From assembly GCF_030813915.1 (NCBI RefSeq), contig NZ_JAUSUJ010000001.1, forward strand, positions 1 through 64,000: DNA of 64,000 bases. Reading direction: 5' to 3'. The notes under the pieces were generated by a model. The model was not told the origin of the DNA. It made no database searches and saw only the letters and a list, made by a program, of their open reading frames with translations. Below are positions 16,157 through 25,026 of this stretch, piece by piece (within the stretch, counting starts at the first letter, position 1; each line of letters starts with the position of its first letter). This stretch comes from Rhodoplanes tepidamans (GTDB lineage: Bacteria; Pseudomonadota; Alphaproteobacteria; Rhizobiales; Xanthobacteraceae). The translations under genes and the position numbers were made by a program.

Positions 16157-17071
16157 TCACTCCGGCAGCGGGATGAACTCGCTCTCGCCCGGCACGGCGG
16201 CGAAGCGGCCGGCCTTCCAGTCGGCCTTGGCGGCCTCGATGCGGTCCTTTCGCGAGGAGACGAAGTTCCACCAGATGTAGCGCGGGCCGTCCATGGCGGC
16301 GCCGCCCAGGATGGCGAGCCGCGCGGCCGTCAGCGCCGTCATGGTGATGCGGTCGCCGGGGCGGAAGACCAGGAGCCGGCCGGCGGCGAAGCGGTCGCCC
16401 GCGACGTCGACCTCCCCCGAGACCAGATAGACGGCGCGCTCCTCGGCGGCGGCGTCGAGCGGCAGCTTGGCGCCCGCCTCCAGCATCACGTCGGCGAACA
16501 GCGTGTCGGAGGCGGTGACGAGCGGCGAGGTGCGGCCGAACAGCGTGCCGGCGACGATCCGCACCGTCTTGCCCTCGGCGGACTCGACCGGCAGCGCGTC
16601 GGCGTCGTGATGCATGAAGGCCGGCGCGCCTTCCTCGTCGGCCGCCGGCAGCGCCACCCAGCACTGCAGCCCGTGCAGCGGCTCGTGTCCGCGGCGACGA
16701 TCCGGTGTGGTGCGCTCCGAATGGGCGATGCCCGATCCGGCGCTCATCCAGTTCACGGCGCCGGGCCGGATCGCCTGCGCGGTGCCGAGGCTGTCGCGGT
16801 GGAAGATCTCGCCGGCGAAGAGGTAGGTCACGGTGGCGAGACCGATGTGCGGATGCGGCCGCACGTCGAGGCCCTCGCCGGCCTCGAACTCGGCCGGACC
16901 CATCTCGTCGAGGAAGACGAACGGGCCGACCATGCGGCGGCGCGCCGAAGGCAGCGCCCGGCGCACCGCCAGGCCGCCGATGTCGCTGGTGCGCGGGACG
17001 ATCAGCTGCGCGATGGCGTCGCACGCGAAGGCGTCGCCGGACGCCGGATCGGTGGCGGGGAAAAAGCTCAT
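16157..17071 (-). CDS. pirin family protein
   Basis: A 304-residue bicupin. The N-terminal cupin carries the metal ligands H73 and H75 (RPHPHIGL) and H117/E119 (AGSGIAHSE). The second cupin (about 190-260) and the C-terminal WWNFVSSRKDRI segment are standard for pirins. Characterised members include quercetinases and proteins that influence metabolism or gene regulation, so no single function can be assigned here. A strong GGAGG precedes the ATG by five bases. xseB lies 34 bases upstream on the same strand, suggesting co-transcription without any obvious functional link. Confidence 0.93.
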   Translation of the reverse strand: MSFFPATDPASGDAFACDAIAQLIVPRTSDIGGLAVRRALPSARRRMVGPFVFLDEMGPAEFEAGEGLDVRPHPHIGLATVTYLFAGEIFHRDSLGTAQAIRPGAVNWMSAGSGIAHSERTTPDRRRGHEPLHGLQCWVALPAADEEGAPAFMHHDADALPVESAEGKTVRIVAGTLFGRTSPLVTASDTLFADVMLEAGAKLPLDAAAEERAVYLVSGEVDVAGDRFAAGRLLVFRPGDRITMTALTAARLAILGGAAMDGPRYIWWNFVSSRKDRIEAAKADWKAGRFAAVPGESEFIPLPE

Positions 17072-17105
17072 GCGGGCCTCCGGGGGGCGAGGCGAGGGGA
17101 TGGCG

Positions 17106-17357
17106 TCAGCCGACGTCGAGCGGCTCGGTGCCCTTGGGCTTCCCGGCCGCGTCCAGCGTGATCTTCTGGACGCGCGCCTCGGCCTGGCTCAGGAGCTCCT
17201 CGCAACGGCGCTTGAGGGCCTCGCCGCGCTCGTAGATCGCGACCGACTCCTCCAGCGGGACGTTGCCGCTCTCCAGGCGCTCGACGATGCCTTCGAGCTC
17301 CTCGAGCGCACGCTCGAAGCCGAGCGTGGCGACATCGGCTAGTTTCTTCTCGGCCAT
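17106..17357 (-). CDS. xseB: exodeoxyribonuclease VII small subunit
   Basis: An 83-residue protein with the XseB signature [43 protein letters not shown], i.e. two helices forming a coiled coil that binds the XseA catalytic subunit. Exonuclease VII degrades single-stranded DNA. I start at the ATG giving MAEKKLADV; a frame extending 20 residues upstream lacks family similarity. xseA is not in this window. Relatives usually have xseB next to ispA and dxs, an arrangement broken here. Confidence 0.95.
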   Translation of the reverse strand: MAEKKLADVATLGFERALEELEGIVERLESGNVPLEESVAIYERGEALKRRCEELLSQAEARVQKITLDAAGKPKGTEPLDVG

Positions 17358-17461
17358 TCTGGGGTCGACTCCGTTCTGTCGGCCCGCAGAAGAGCGCGGG
17401 CCGGCGCAAATGTCCACCGGCCGATGCCGCCGGTTCGGGCGCTACGCCGGCCGGAGGCGGC

Positions 17462-18871
17462 TCAGCCCGCGGACGCGCCGACCGCCAGCGAGGCGTCGGC
17501 GCCACGCGGCTCGGCGTGGCCGATGGCGCGCCGGATCTCCGGATAGCGGCGGCGCAGGTCGCGCTCCAGCTCGTCGACCGACTCGTGCACGTCGATGACG
17601 CTGCGGGCCGGATCGATGTGGCAGTGGAACACCACGATCTCGCCCTCGGGCGTCTCGCGCACCCGCACGTCGTGGACGTTGCGCAGCGCCGGCTGGCTGC
17701 GGGCGAGCTCGGACAGCGCCCGCGCCAGCGCGGCGACCCGGTCCGGGGCCGCCTCGCGGCCCGGCAGGTGAGGCGCCTGCAGCGGCTCGATATGGGTTTC
17801 CACCTCGACGTCCGGGCCGAGCTCGGCCGCGACCGCGTCCTCGAGGCCGCTGGCGATCTCGTGCGCGGCGCCCATCGGCATGTCGGCGTCGACCTCGATG
17901 TCGAGCGCGACCGCCAGCTTGTCGCCGATCGCCTGGACGGTGAGGTGGTGGACGGCGAGCCCGCGATTGCGGGCGATCACCATGATGCGCTCCTGGACCG
18001 ATTCGTCGTCGAGCGCGACCGGGGTGGTGGTGATCGTCACGTCGGCATCGGCGTCGCCGACCGCGGCCGCGATGGCGTCCTGGAGGACGCCCTTGAGGGC
18101 GGCGACGCGGTCGAGCGGCAGGGTGCGCGGCACCGCGATGGCGGCATCGACGAAATGGCGCGGGCCGACGGTGCGGACCCGCAGCCGCTCCACCCGCACC
18201 ACGCCCGACACCCCCGACATCACCCGCGAGACGCGGTCGCGCACGCCGGGCGGTGCCGCGTCCATCAGCGCCTCGATGGTGCGACGGCTCATCCGCATGC
18301 CCAGCAGCGCGATGATCACGGCGACGACGAGCGCCGCCGCCGCGTCGCCCCAGCCCAAGCCGAAGGCGGAGAGCGTGAGGCCGGCGATCACGGCGACCGA
18401 GCCGTAGAGGTCGGAGGTGAAGTGCAGCGAGTCGGCCTCCAGCGCCTGGCTGCCGGTCTCGCGCGCGGTCTTCTTCAGCACGTGGGCGCGCCACGCGTTG
18501 ACGGCCATCTCGATCGCCAGCACCGCGAAGGGCACGATCGAGAAGGTGGGCGCCGTGCCGCCGGCGAGCAGGCGCTGCACGGCCTCCACCGCGACGCCGC
18601 CGGCGAGCAGGAACAGGAGCGCCGTTTCGGCGAGCGCCGCCAGGCTCTCGACCTTGCCGTGCCCGTAGTGGTGACTGGCGTCCGGCGGCTTGTCGGAGAC
18701 CCGCACCGCGTACCAGGTGACGAGCGTCGCCCCGAGATCGATCAGGCTGTGCAGGGCGTCGGAGATCAGGGCCAGACTGCCGATCGCGACGCCGACGACG
18801 AACTTGGCGCAGGCGAGCGTGCCGCTCGCGGCGACCGATACGGCGGCCACCCGCTCCTTCTTGCTCAACAT
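17462..18871 (-). CDS. cation diffusion facilitator (Zn/Co/Fe-type) exporter
   Basis: A 469-residue CDF transporter. Six hydrophobic segments span about residues 8-205. The transport site is HxxxD on both helices: H41/D45 in SDALHSLID and H150/D154 in HFTSDLYGS, the combination typical of Zn/Co-type members. A histidine patch HHYGHGK lies in the loop after helix 2. The C-terminal cytoplasmic region (about 210-460) is unusually long and seems to contain two repeats of the dimerisation module, each with an ALDIEV- or IVVFHCHID-like core. The ATG at 18871 (MLSKKER) is preferred over a frame adding 43 arginine-rich residues. Confidence 0.9.
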   Translation of the reverse strand: MLSKKERVAAVSVAASGTLACAKFVVGVAIGSLALISDALHSLIDLGATLVTWYAVRVSDKPPDASHHYGHGKVESLAALAETALLFLLAGGVAVEAVQRLLAGGTAPTFSIVPFAVLAIEMAVNAWRAHVLKKTARETGSQALEADSLHFTSDLYGSVAVIAGLTLSAFGLGWGDAAAALVVAVIIALLGMRMSRRTIEALMDAAPPGVRDRVSRVMSGVSGVVRVERLRVRTVGPRHFVDAAIAVPRTLPLDRVAALKGVLQDAIAAAVGDADADVTITTTPVALDDESVQERIMVIARNRGLAVHHLTVQAIGDKLAVALDIEVDADMPMGAAHEIASGLEDAVAAELGPDVEVETHIEPLQAPHLPGREAAPDRVAALARALSELARSQPALRNVHDVRVRETPEGEIVVFHCHIDPARSVIDVHESVDELERDLRRRYPEIRRAIGHAEPRGADASLAVGASAG

Positions 18872-19180
18872 GGTCTCGGCCGGCCCTCGTCCGTCGGCGT
18901 CCGGCACCGGCCGTGTCGGCAGGCCGTGCCGGGGTGCGCATGGCAGATGATGCGCATGGAAGTCACGCACGCCCCTCGGCTGCGCAATCCGATCGCGCAC
19001 GCCAGGATAGCCGATCGCGGTCGGGATTTCACGGCGGCCGCCGCCACCCGATCGTGACTGCGCCGTTGGGACCTCGGATGAGACGACGCCGCCACGGCCC
19101 GGGTGTGGCGGCCGCCCCGCGCAGCTGTCGCCGCGAATTGCGGCATGAACGTGCCGCAGTGCGGTCGCCGGGACGATTTA
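18872..19180. other. intergenic region without recognised gene
   Basis: 309 bases between two minus-strand genes. They must hold the promoter of the CDF gene. The only structure seen is a 7-bp stem tgcggca/tgccgca at 19139-19158, about 20 bases before the stop of the aldo/keto reductase on the opposite strand orientation and without a T tract; it is at best a weak terminator. Confidence 0.4.
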
Positions 19181-20035
19181 TCACAGCATCTGCAGGGCCG
19201 TCTTGCGAACCGGTGGCGGGAAGGCGCGGTCGAGCGCGGCCCAGTCCTCGGCCTCGAGCTTCAGGTCCAGCGCGCCGCGATTCTCGCGGACGTGCTTCTC
19301 GTTGCCGGAGCGCGGGATGGCGACGATGCCGGGGCGCCGCAGGGCGAAGGCGAGCGCCACCTGGGCCGGCGTCGCGGCGTGCCGGCTCGCGATGCCGGTG
19401 AGCACCCGGTGCTTCAGGACCCGGCCCTGCTCGATCGGCGAATAGGCCATGACCGGAATCCGGCGCGCCTCGCACCAGGGCAGGAGATCGTATTCGATGC
19501 CGCGGCGGGTGGGATTGTAGAGCACCTGGTTCGTCGCGACCGCGCCGCCCCCCGGCAGCGCCACCAGCTCCTCCATGTCGTCGGTGTCGAGATTGCTGAC
19601 GCCCCAGTGACGGATCTTGCCGGCCTTCTGCAGGGCCGCGAAGGCCTCCAGCGTCTCGGCGAACGGCACGCCGCCGCGCCAGTGCAGGAGGTAGAGATCG
19701 ATGCGGTCGGTCGCGAGGCGCTTCAGGCTCGCCTCGCAGGCCGCGATCGTGCCGCGCCGCGACGCGTTGCTCGGCAGCACCTTGTCGACCAGAAACACCG
19801 CGTCGCGCCGGCCGGCGATCGCGCGGCCGACGATCTCCTCGGCGCCGCCGTCGGCATACATCTCCGCGGTATCGATCAGGGTCATTCCGAGATCGAGGCC
19901 GAGCCTCAGCGCGGCGGCCTCCTTCTCGGGCGGACGCAGGTTCTCGCCCATCCCCCAGGTGCCGAGCCCGAGCACCGGGACGGCTTCGCCGGAGGGAAGG
20001 AGCGTGGTCGGGACGGCGGAGAGGGAGGTGGGCAC
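19181..20035 (-). CDS. aldo/keto reductase
   Basis: A 284-residue (alpha/beta)8-barrel NAD(P)H-dependent oxidoreductase with the full catalytic tetrad D55, Y60 ([12 protein letters not shown]), K85 (VDK) and H118 (LLHW). The C-terminal [13 protein letters not shown] segment is the usual NADP phosphate-binding loop. The start codon is GTG. The substrate is unknown; this group includes many broad-range reductases and dehydrogenases. A second, only distantly similar aldo/keto reductase lies 1.7 kb away on the other strand, flanking the sorbosone-dehydrogenase-like gene, which may indicate a shared carbohydrate context. Confidence 0.93.
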   Translation of the reverse strand: MPTSLSAVPTTLLPSGEAVPVLGLGTWGMGENLRPPEKEAAALRLGLDLGMTLIDTAEMYADGGAEEIVGRAIAGRRDAVFLVDKVLPSNASRRGTIAACEASLKRLATDRIDLYLLHWRGGVPFAETLEAFAALQKAGKIRHWGVSNLDTDDMEELVALPGGGAVATNQVLYNPTRRGIEYDLLPWCEARRIPVMAYSPIEQGRVLKHRVLTGIASRHAATPAQVALAFALRRPGIVAIPRSGNEKHVRENRGALDLKLEAEDWAALDRAFPPPVRKTALQML

Positions 20036-20171
20036 GGCGGGACTCTGCGAGGCGGGACGACCAGGGCGCCTGTCTACCGCGCCCGCCGCCGGTGCGCCAA
20101 GCCGCCGCGCCGCACGCCAGGGCTGCGGCGGCCGGCATGGCGCTGCGGCTTCCGTCGACGCGCGCAGGGGC

Positions 20172-21524
20172 TCACCCCCCGCTGGTCCGTGCCGCCGGCG
20201 GGGCGACGCGCCAGACGGTGTTGCCGACGTCGTCGGCGACCAGGAGGGCGCCGTCGCGGGCGACGGCGACGCCGACCGGGCGGCCGTTCGCCTCGCCGTT
20301 CTCGGCCAGGAATCCGGTCAGCACGTCGACCGGCATGCCGCTCGGGGCGCCGTTCCGGAACGGCACGAAGACCACCTTGTAGCCGCTCGGCGGCTTGCGG
20401 TTCCACGACCCGTGCAGCCCGACGAAGACGCCGTCGCGGAACTGCTCCGGCAGCGTCGTGCCGGTCGCGAAGGCGAGGCCGAGCGGCGCCACGTGGTTGC
20501 CGAGCGCGTAGTCCGGCTTCACCGCCTTGGCGACCATGTCGGGGCGCTGCGGCTCCACCCGGGTGTCCACGTGCTGGCCCCAGTAGCTGTAGGGCCAGCC
20601 GTAGAAGGCGCCGTCGCGCACCGAGGTCAGATAATCGGGCACCAGATCGCTGCCGATCTCGTCGCGCTCGTTGACCACGGCCCAGAGCTGACCGGTCCCC
20701 GGCTGGAAGGCGATGTCGACGGGGTTGCGCAGGCCGGAGGCGTAGAGCCGCGACTGGCCGGTCGCCGGATCGATCTCCAGGATCGCGGCGCGGTTCGTCT
20801 CGTTCTCCATGCCGTTCTCGGCGACGTTGCTGTTGGAGCCGACCGAGGCGTAGAGCTTCGATCCGTCCGGGCTCGCGGCGAGGCCCTTGGTCCAGTGGTG
20901 GTTGATCGGGCCGGCCGGCAGGTCCGCCACCTTCTCGGGCGGTGCGTCGATGCGGGTCTGGCCTTCCTGATAGGGGACCTTCACCACGGCGTCGGTGTTG
21001 GCGACGTAGAGCGTGTCGCCGACCAGCGTCATGCCGAACGGGGAGTGCAGGTTCTCCAGGAAGGTGCTGCGCAGGTCGGCGGTGCCGTCGCCGTCGGTGT
21101 CGCGCAGGAGCGTGATGCGGTCGGCGCTCGGCACCCGGGCGCCGGCGCGCTTCATCACCTGATTCATGACGAAGCCGCGGATGCCGCCGGAGCCCTCCTT
21201 CTCGGGCGCGTTGGTCTCGGCGACCAGCACGTCGCCGTTCGGCAGCATGAGGAGCGAGCGCGGATGGTCGAGGTCGCGGGCGAGCGCCGTCACGGCGAGG
21301 CCGGCCGCGGCGGTCGGCTTGGCGTCGGCGGCCCAGCGGTTCGCCGGTGCGATGTCGATGGTGGGGATCAGCGACGGGTTGGGCGGCGGCAGGGTCGGGC
21401 TCGCCCCGACCGTCTCCTCGTACGGCACCTGGGCACTGTCGCCGCAGGCCGCGAGCCCGGCCGCAGCGGCCCCGAGCAGGGCGAGGAGGCCGGCCCGGAC
21501 AGCCGGCGAATCGGATCGGGCCAC
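20172..21524 (-). CDS. sorbosone dehydrogenase family lipoprotein (PQQ-type beta-propeller)
   Basis: A 450-residue exported protein. It begins with a basic stretch, a hydrophobic core and the lipobox LAAC (cysteine at residue 27), so it is probably a periplasmic lipoprotein. The body is a six-bladed beta-propeller like soluble glucose/sorbosone dehydrogenases, with the family stretches [62 protein letters not shown] and [13 protein letters not shown]. Such proteins use PQQ to oxidise aldoses or similar sugars. The start is set at the GTG because AGGAG lies six bases before it; the ATG two codons upstream abuts that AGGAG with no spacer. Confidence 0.87.
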   Translation of the reverse strand: MARSDSPAVRAGLLALLGAAAAGLAACGDSAQVPYEETVGASPTLPPPNPSLIPTIDIAPANRWAADAKPTAAAGLAVTALARDLDHPRSLLMLPNGDVLVAETNAPEKEGSGGIRGFVMNQVMKRAGARVPSADRITLLRDTDGDGTADLRSTFLENLHSPFGMTLVGDTLYVANTDAVVKVPYQEGQTRIDAPPEKVADLPAGPINHHWTKGLAASPDGSKLYASVGSNSNVAENGMENETNRAAILEIDPATGQSRLYASGLRNPVDIAFQPGTGQLWAVVNERDEIGSDLVPDYLTSVRDGAFYGWPYSYWGQHVDTRVEPQRPDMVAKAVKPDYALGNHVAPLGLAFATGTTLPEQFRDGVFVGLHGSWNRKPPSGYKVVFVPFRNGAPSGMPVDVLTGFLAENGEANGRPVGVAVARDGALLVADDVGNTVWRVAPPAARTSGG

Positions 21525-21530
21525 GTGCAT

Positions 21531-21535
21531 CTCCT
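21531..21535 (-). promoter_or_regulatory. ribosome binding site favouring the GTG start
   Basis: AGGAG on the minus strand, directly abutting an ATG but six bases from the GTG at 21524. The spacing supports GTG initiation of the sorbosone-dehydrogenase-like lipoprotein. Confidence 0.6.
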
Positions 21536-21756
21536 GCTGCTGTCGCGTCGATCGTCGCGCGGGCCGCCTCGTCGGCGGACCCCGCCGCCGCCTCATCGGC
21601 GGCCGACGCAACGGCAACGGTGCTTCGCCGCCTCTGTTCCCGTGCACCGGGGCGGCGATCTCACGCGGGCGTGACGCGGACCTCGCCTGCGACGGGCGCA
21701 GTTGCGCTTCGGTCGCGGCGGCGGCAAGGAAGGGCGGCATTCGGAAAGGCTTTGCG

Positions 21757-22737
21757 ATGGACCACCGCACGCTGCCCCACACCGACCTCACCGTCTCGCG
21801 GCTCTGCTTCGGCACCATGACGTTCGGCAAGCCGGTCGATCAGCCGACCGCCGACCGCATGGTCGCGCGCTGCCTGGAGGAGGGGATCGACTTCTTCGAC
21901 ACCGCCAACGCCTATCAGCTCGGCGGGGCCGAGACGATGCTGGGCAAGGCGCTCGGGGCGCGGCGCAAGGACGTGGTGCTGGCGACCAAGGTGCAGCACA
22001 GGATGGGCGACGCCGCCGACCAGCAGGGGCTGTCGCGCGCCGCGATCCTGCGCCAGATCGACGAGAGCCTGAAGCGGCTCGGCACCGACTGGGTCGATCT
22101 CTACTACCTGCACCAGCCCGACCCCGCGGTGCCGATCGAGGAGAGCCTCGCGGCGATGCAGGACCTGGTGAAGGCCGGCAAGGTGCGCTTCGCCGCCACC
22201 TCGAACTACGCGGCCTGGCAGGTCTGCGAGATGTTCTGGATCGCCGAGAAGAACGGCTGGCGGCCGCCGGCCGTGTCGCAGCCCATGTACTCGCTGGTGG
22301 CGCGCGGGATCGAGCAGGAGTACCTGCCGATGGCGAAGCGGCTCGGCGTGTCGAGCTTCGTCTACAATCCGCTCGCCGGCGGCCTTCTCACCGGCAAGCA
22401 CGACGCGGCGAGCGTCACGCCGGGCGGCCGCTTCGACCCGGCCTTCTGGGGCAAGTCGCTCTATGCCGACCGCTACTGGCACCCGCGCACGTTCGAGGCC
22501 GTCGCGCGCCTGAAGGCGATCGCCGCGGAGGCGGGCCGCTCGCTGGTCAGCCTCGCCCTCGGCTGGGTGCTGCATCACACGCCTGCCGACGGCCTGATCC
22601 TCGGCGCCTCGCGCCTCGACCAGCTCGAGCAGAACCTCGTCGCCTGCCGCGAGGGCCCGCTGTCGCCCGACACGGTCGCGGCCTGCGACGCGGTCTGGGA
22701 GGAGTTCCGCGGTCCGGTGCCGGTGTACAACAGGTGA
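21757..22737 (+). CDS. aldo/keto reductase
   Basis: A 326-residue NAD(P)H-dependent reductase of the larger YajO/Kvbeta-like type, with tetrad residues D48 and Y53 ([14 protein letters not shown]), K78 (ATKVQ) and H119 (YYLHQPD). The C-terminal [12 protein letters not shown] segment fits the cofactor phosphate site. GGAAAGG lies nine bases before the ATG. It is divergent from the sorbosone-dehydrogenase-like lipoprotein across about 230 bases. Substrate unknown. The low-GC methyltransferase region begins just after its stop codon. Confidence 0.93.
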   Translation: MDHRTLPHTDLTVSRLCFGTMTFGKPVDQPTADRMVARCLEEGIDFFDTANAYQLGGAETMLGKALGARRKDVVLATKVQHRMGDAADQQGLSRAAILRQIDESLKRLGTDWVDLYYLHQPDPAVPIEESLAAMQDLVKAGKVRFAATSNYAAWQVCEMFWIAEKNGWRPPAVSQPMYSLVARGIEQEYLPMAKRLGVSSFVYNPLAGGLLTGKHDAASVTPGGRFDPAFWGKSLYADRYWHPRTFEAVARLKAIAAEAGRSLVSLALGWVLHHTPADGLILGASRLDQLEQNLVACREGPLSPDTVAACDAVWEEFRGPVPVYNR

Positions 22738-22816
22738 GGCCGTCCCCCCTGGACGCCTCGGGTGGCCCACACGAGCCGCCCACGATCCAGATTTCACCGC
22801 GGAGCCGTAAACGAGG

Positions 22817-23617
22817 TCATGGCTTGCGCCAGCGAGGGATGAGAGCTGCCAGCTTGCCGAACGGCCGCCGCAGTTCTCGGCGTACTCGATCGTAAACCGT
22901 AAGGGGCTTCCAGCGCTCGCGCTCGTCGAGCGGACGGGTTTGAAACGCCTTTGTCCTCCAGGCATGAAAGACTGCACGCTGCCGTATGGGCATCCGTGTC
23001 ACTTCGATTTCGGCAAAACCGAAGTGACGAAGTAGTGCCACGACGCACGCCACATTGGGGCCCCACCAATTGGTCGCGTCGCGCCCGATCTCCTGTCCTG
23101 GATAAAACACCATGGCGGGCCGGTCCGAATCGAGCATGTCGAGATGCGTCTCTACGATCAACAGACCGGTTGCCACCGACGCTGCCTTTTCCAACGCATC
23201 GACAGCATCCAGCCGATGGTAGAAGACACCGAGGAAGAGAACGATATCAAAGAGGCCGATCGTTTCCGGCAGGATTTCGGCGGAATCGATCTGCCGGGCT
23301 TCGACATCGTAACCGAGCACCGACCGAGCCAGTTCGAAAGTCTCGCGTCCTCTCAGTTCGGTGTGCTGCCAGCAGTACGAGTCCGTCGCTACGACACGAG
23401 CCGCGCCGCGACGTTTGGCCTCAAAGCTGTAGAAGCCGTTCCAGGCGCCGATATCCAGCACCGACCGGCCGACGAGGTCCACCCGGTCAAAGAGTGCGGA
23501 TGCCTCTCGTTTATGGAACTCGAGTGTCTTGGACCCCGGAGTGACGATGTTCTGGCCAAGATCGATCGAATGCCACCAAGTGTATTGCGAAACTTTCTTT
23601 ACCAGGCTGTCTTGCAC
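22817..23617 (-). CDS. CmoB-like (DUF1698) SAM-dependent methyltransferase
   Basis: A 266-residue class I methyltransferase with the SAM motif VLDIGAWNGFYSFE at about 53-66 and the CmoB-type GVFYHR at about 130-135; the N-terminal WWHSIDLGQNIVTPG is also typical of that superfamily. CmoB proper modifies tRNA wobble uridine, but related stand-alone enzymes act on other substrates, so the target is open. The start is a GTG with GGAGGG seven bases upstream; the open frame continues to an ATG at 23812 but the extra 65 residues cover unrelated sequence. Base composition is clearly less GC-rich than the neighbours and codon third positions are less biased, suggesting horizontal acquisition. Confidence 0.75.
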   Translation of the reverse strand: MQDSLVKKVSQYTWWHSIDLGQNIVTPGSKTLEFHKREASALFDRVDLVGRSVLDIGAWNGFYSFEAKRRGAARVVATDSYCWQHTELRGRETFELARSVLGYDVEARQIDSAEILPETIGLFDIVLFLGVFYHRLDAVDALEKAASVATGLLIVETHLDMLDSDRPAMVFYPGQEIGRDATNWWGPNVACVVALLRHFGFAEIEVTRMPIRQRAVFHAWRTKAFQTRPLDERERWKPLTVYDRVRRELRRPFGKLAALIPRWRKP

Positions 23618-23624
23618 GCGGCGT

Positions 23625-23630
23625 CCCTCC
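23625..23630 (-). promoter_or_regulatory. ribosome binding site deciding the GTG start
   Basis: GGAGGG on the minus strand with a 7-base spacer to the GTG at 23617 of the CmoB-like methyltransferase gene. It argues against the longer frame starting at 23812. Confidence 0.65.
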
Positions 23631-23720
23631 ACAACCCAAGCATATTGCTTCCTTGGGTAGTGTCGCGCAAGAAATTCCCGCAATGGGTTGCCGCGCCATC
23701 CGTCGGGTCGCCTTGTCAGG

Positions 23721-23850
23721 TCAGAACTCGTCGCTGTTGGGATTGACCGGGCTCGTGCCTGGACCCGAGGACAGCACGATCTCGTGCCCGGTGTCACGTC
23801 CAACAGCGTCACCTGTACGCCGCCGGGGCAGTATCCGCCCTGACGCGAGC
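23721..23850 (-). pseudogene. broken 3' end of an unidentified gene
   Basis: A minus-strand frame ending at a TGA (complement at 23721-23723) reads like the end of a real protein: GHEIVLSSGPGTSPVNPNSDEF minus its first two residues closes it. Just upstream, a second frame reads plausibly as GVQVTLLDVTPG, and the two would join through a frameshift near 23780. Nothing upstream of about 23850 continues it, because the dehydrogenase gene ends there. The segment is lower in GC than its flanks, like the methyltransferase gene after it. I read it as a truncated, frameshifted remnant at the edge of an acquired segment; identity unknown. Confidence 0.35.
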
Positions 23851-23863
23851 GCAGCTCCGATGC

Positions 23864-24946
23864 CTAGGTCGCGGCGCTCGCCCCGCCGGTGTGCAGGGCC
23901 GCGACCACGGCCTCGGCGAAGCCGTCGGTGCCGAGCGTGCCGCCGAGGTCGCGGGTGCGGGTCGCCGGGTTCGCCAGCGCCGCCTCGGTCGCCTGCTCGA
24001 TGCGCTCGGCCGCCTCGCACAGCCGCGCATGTCCGTCGCGCCGGCCGCGCCAGTCGAGCAGCATGGCGGCCGAGAGGATCAGCGAGGTCGGATTGGCGAT
24101 GCCCTGGCCGGCGATGTCGGGGGCCGAGCCGTGCTGCGCCTGGGCGACGCAGGCGGTGTCGCCGGCGTTGATCGAGCCGGCGAGGCCGAGGCTGCCGGAC
24201 AGCTCGGCCGCCTCGTCCGACAGGATGTCGCCGAACATGTTGGTGGTGACGATCACGTCGAAGCGGTCGGGCGAGCGCACCAACAGCGCCGCCGCGGCGT
24301 CGACGATGACCTCGTCGAGGGCGACGTCGGGGAACTCCTGCGCCACCTTGCGGACCTCGCGCAGGAACAGCCCGTCGCCCATCTTCAGCACGTTGGCCTT
24401 GTGCACGGCCGTCACCTTGCGGCGGCGTCCGCGGGCGAGCGAGAAGGCGGCGCGGGCGACGCGCGCCGAGCCCTTCGCCGTCACCTTGCGGACCGACAGG
24501 CAGAGGTCGGGCTCCGGCATGAACTCGCCGCCGCCGGCGAACATGTTGCGGTCGGCGTAGAAGCCTTCGGTGTTCTCGCGCACGATGACGAGATCCATCG
24601 GCCTCCGCAGGAGCGTCAGCTCGGGCCGCGAGCGCGACGGCCGGATGTTGGCGTAGAGCTCGAACGTCACCCGCAGCGCGCCGGACGGGTTGATCCCGCC
24701 CTCGGCCCGCGGCGGATAGTCGAGATGCGACACCGGCCCGAGGATCACGCCGTCGGCCTGCGCCACCCGGTCGATCACGGCCTGCGGCAGCGTGGTGCCG
24801 TGCGCCTTCAGGGCCGCGAAGCCGATGTCGCGGCTCTCGAAGCGCAGGTCGAGCGCGAGCGCCCGGTCGGCGGCCTCGAGCACCTTCAGGGTCGCCGCCG
24901 TGATCTCGGGGCCGATGCCGTCTCCGGGCAGAACCAGAATGTCCAT
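23864..24946 (-). CDS. isocitrate/isopropylmalate dehydrogenase family protein
   Basis: A 360-residue NAD(P)-dependent beta-decarboxylating dehydrogenase of (R)-hydroxy acids. It opens with MDILVLPGDGIGPEI and carries VIVRENTEGFYADR (about 115-128), AVHKANVLKMGDG (lysine of the active site) and the metal-site stretch TTNMFGDILSDEAAEL. The family includes isocitrate, 3-isopropylmalate, homoisocitrate and tartrate/D-malate dehydrogenases. The context of a Bug-type receptor, an amidohydrolase and a GntR regulator points to catabolism rather than leucine synthesis. It is probably the last gene of a three-gene minus-strand operon. Confidence 0.87.
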   Translation of the reverse strand: MDILVLPGDGIGPEITAATLKVLEAADRALALDLRFESRDIGFAALKAHGTTLPQAVIDRVAQADGVILGPVSHLDYPPRAEGGINPSGALRVTFELYANIRPSRSRPELTLLRRPMDLVIVRENTEGFYADRNMFAGGGEFMPEPDLCLSVRKVTAKGSARVARAAFSLARGRRRKVTAVHKANVLKMGDGLFLREVRKVAQEFPDVALDEVIVDAAAALLVRSPDRFDVIVTTNMFGDILSDEAAELSGSLGLAGSINAGDTACVAQAQHGSAPDIAGQGIANPTSLILSAAMLLDWRGRRDGHARLCEAAERIEQATEAALANPATRTRDLGGTLGTDGFAEAVVAALHTGGASAAT

Positions 24947-25026
24947 CGTGATCGTCTTTTTCCGCGTGGTCGTCGTTACAGGGTGTCGGCCGCGCCGGAT
25001 CGCGCCGGCGCGGCGGCGTCGCGCGC

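Noticed and set aside
19139-19158. Hairpin tgcggca/tgccgca
   Set aside because: Only 7 bp, without a T tract, and not placed right after a stop codon on the correct strand.
23618-23812. N-terminal extension of the CmoB-like methyltransferase to an ATG at 23812
   Set aside because: The extra residues are not family-like and cover the end of a different reading frame; GGAGGG with GTG is a better start.
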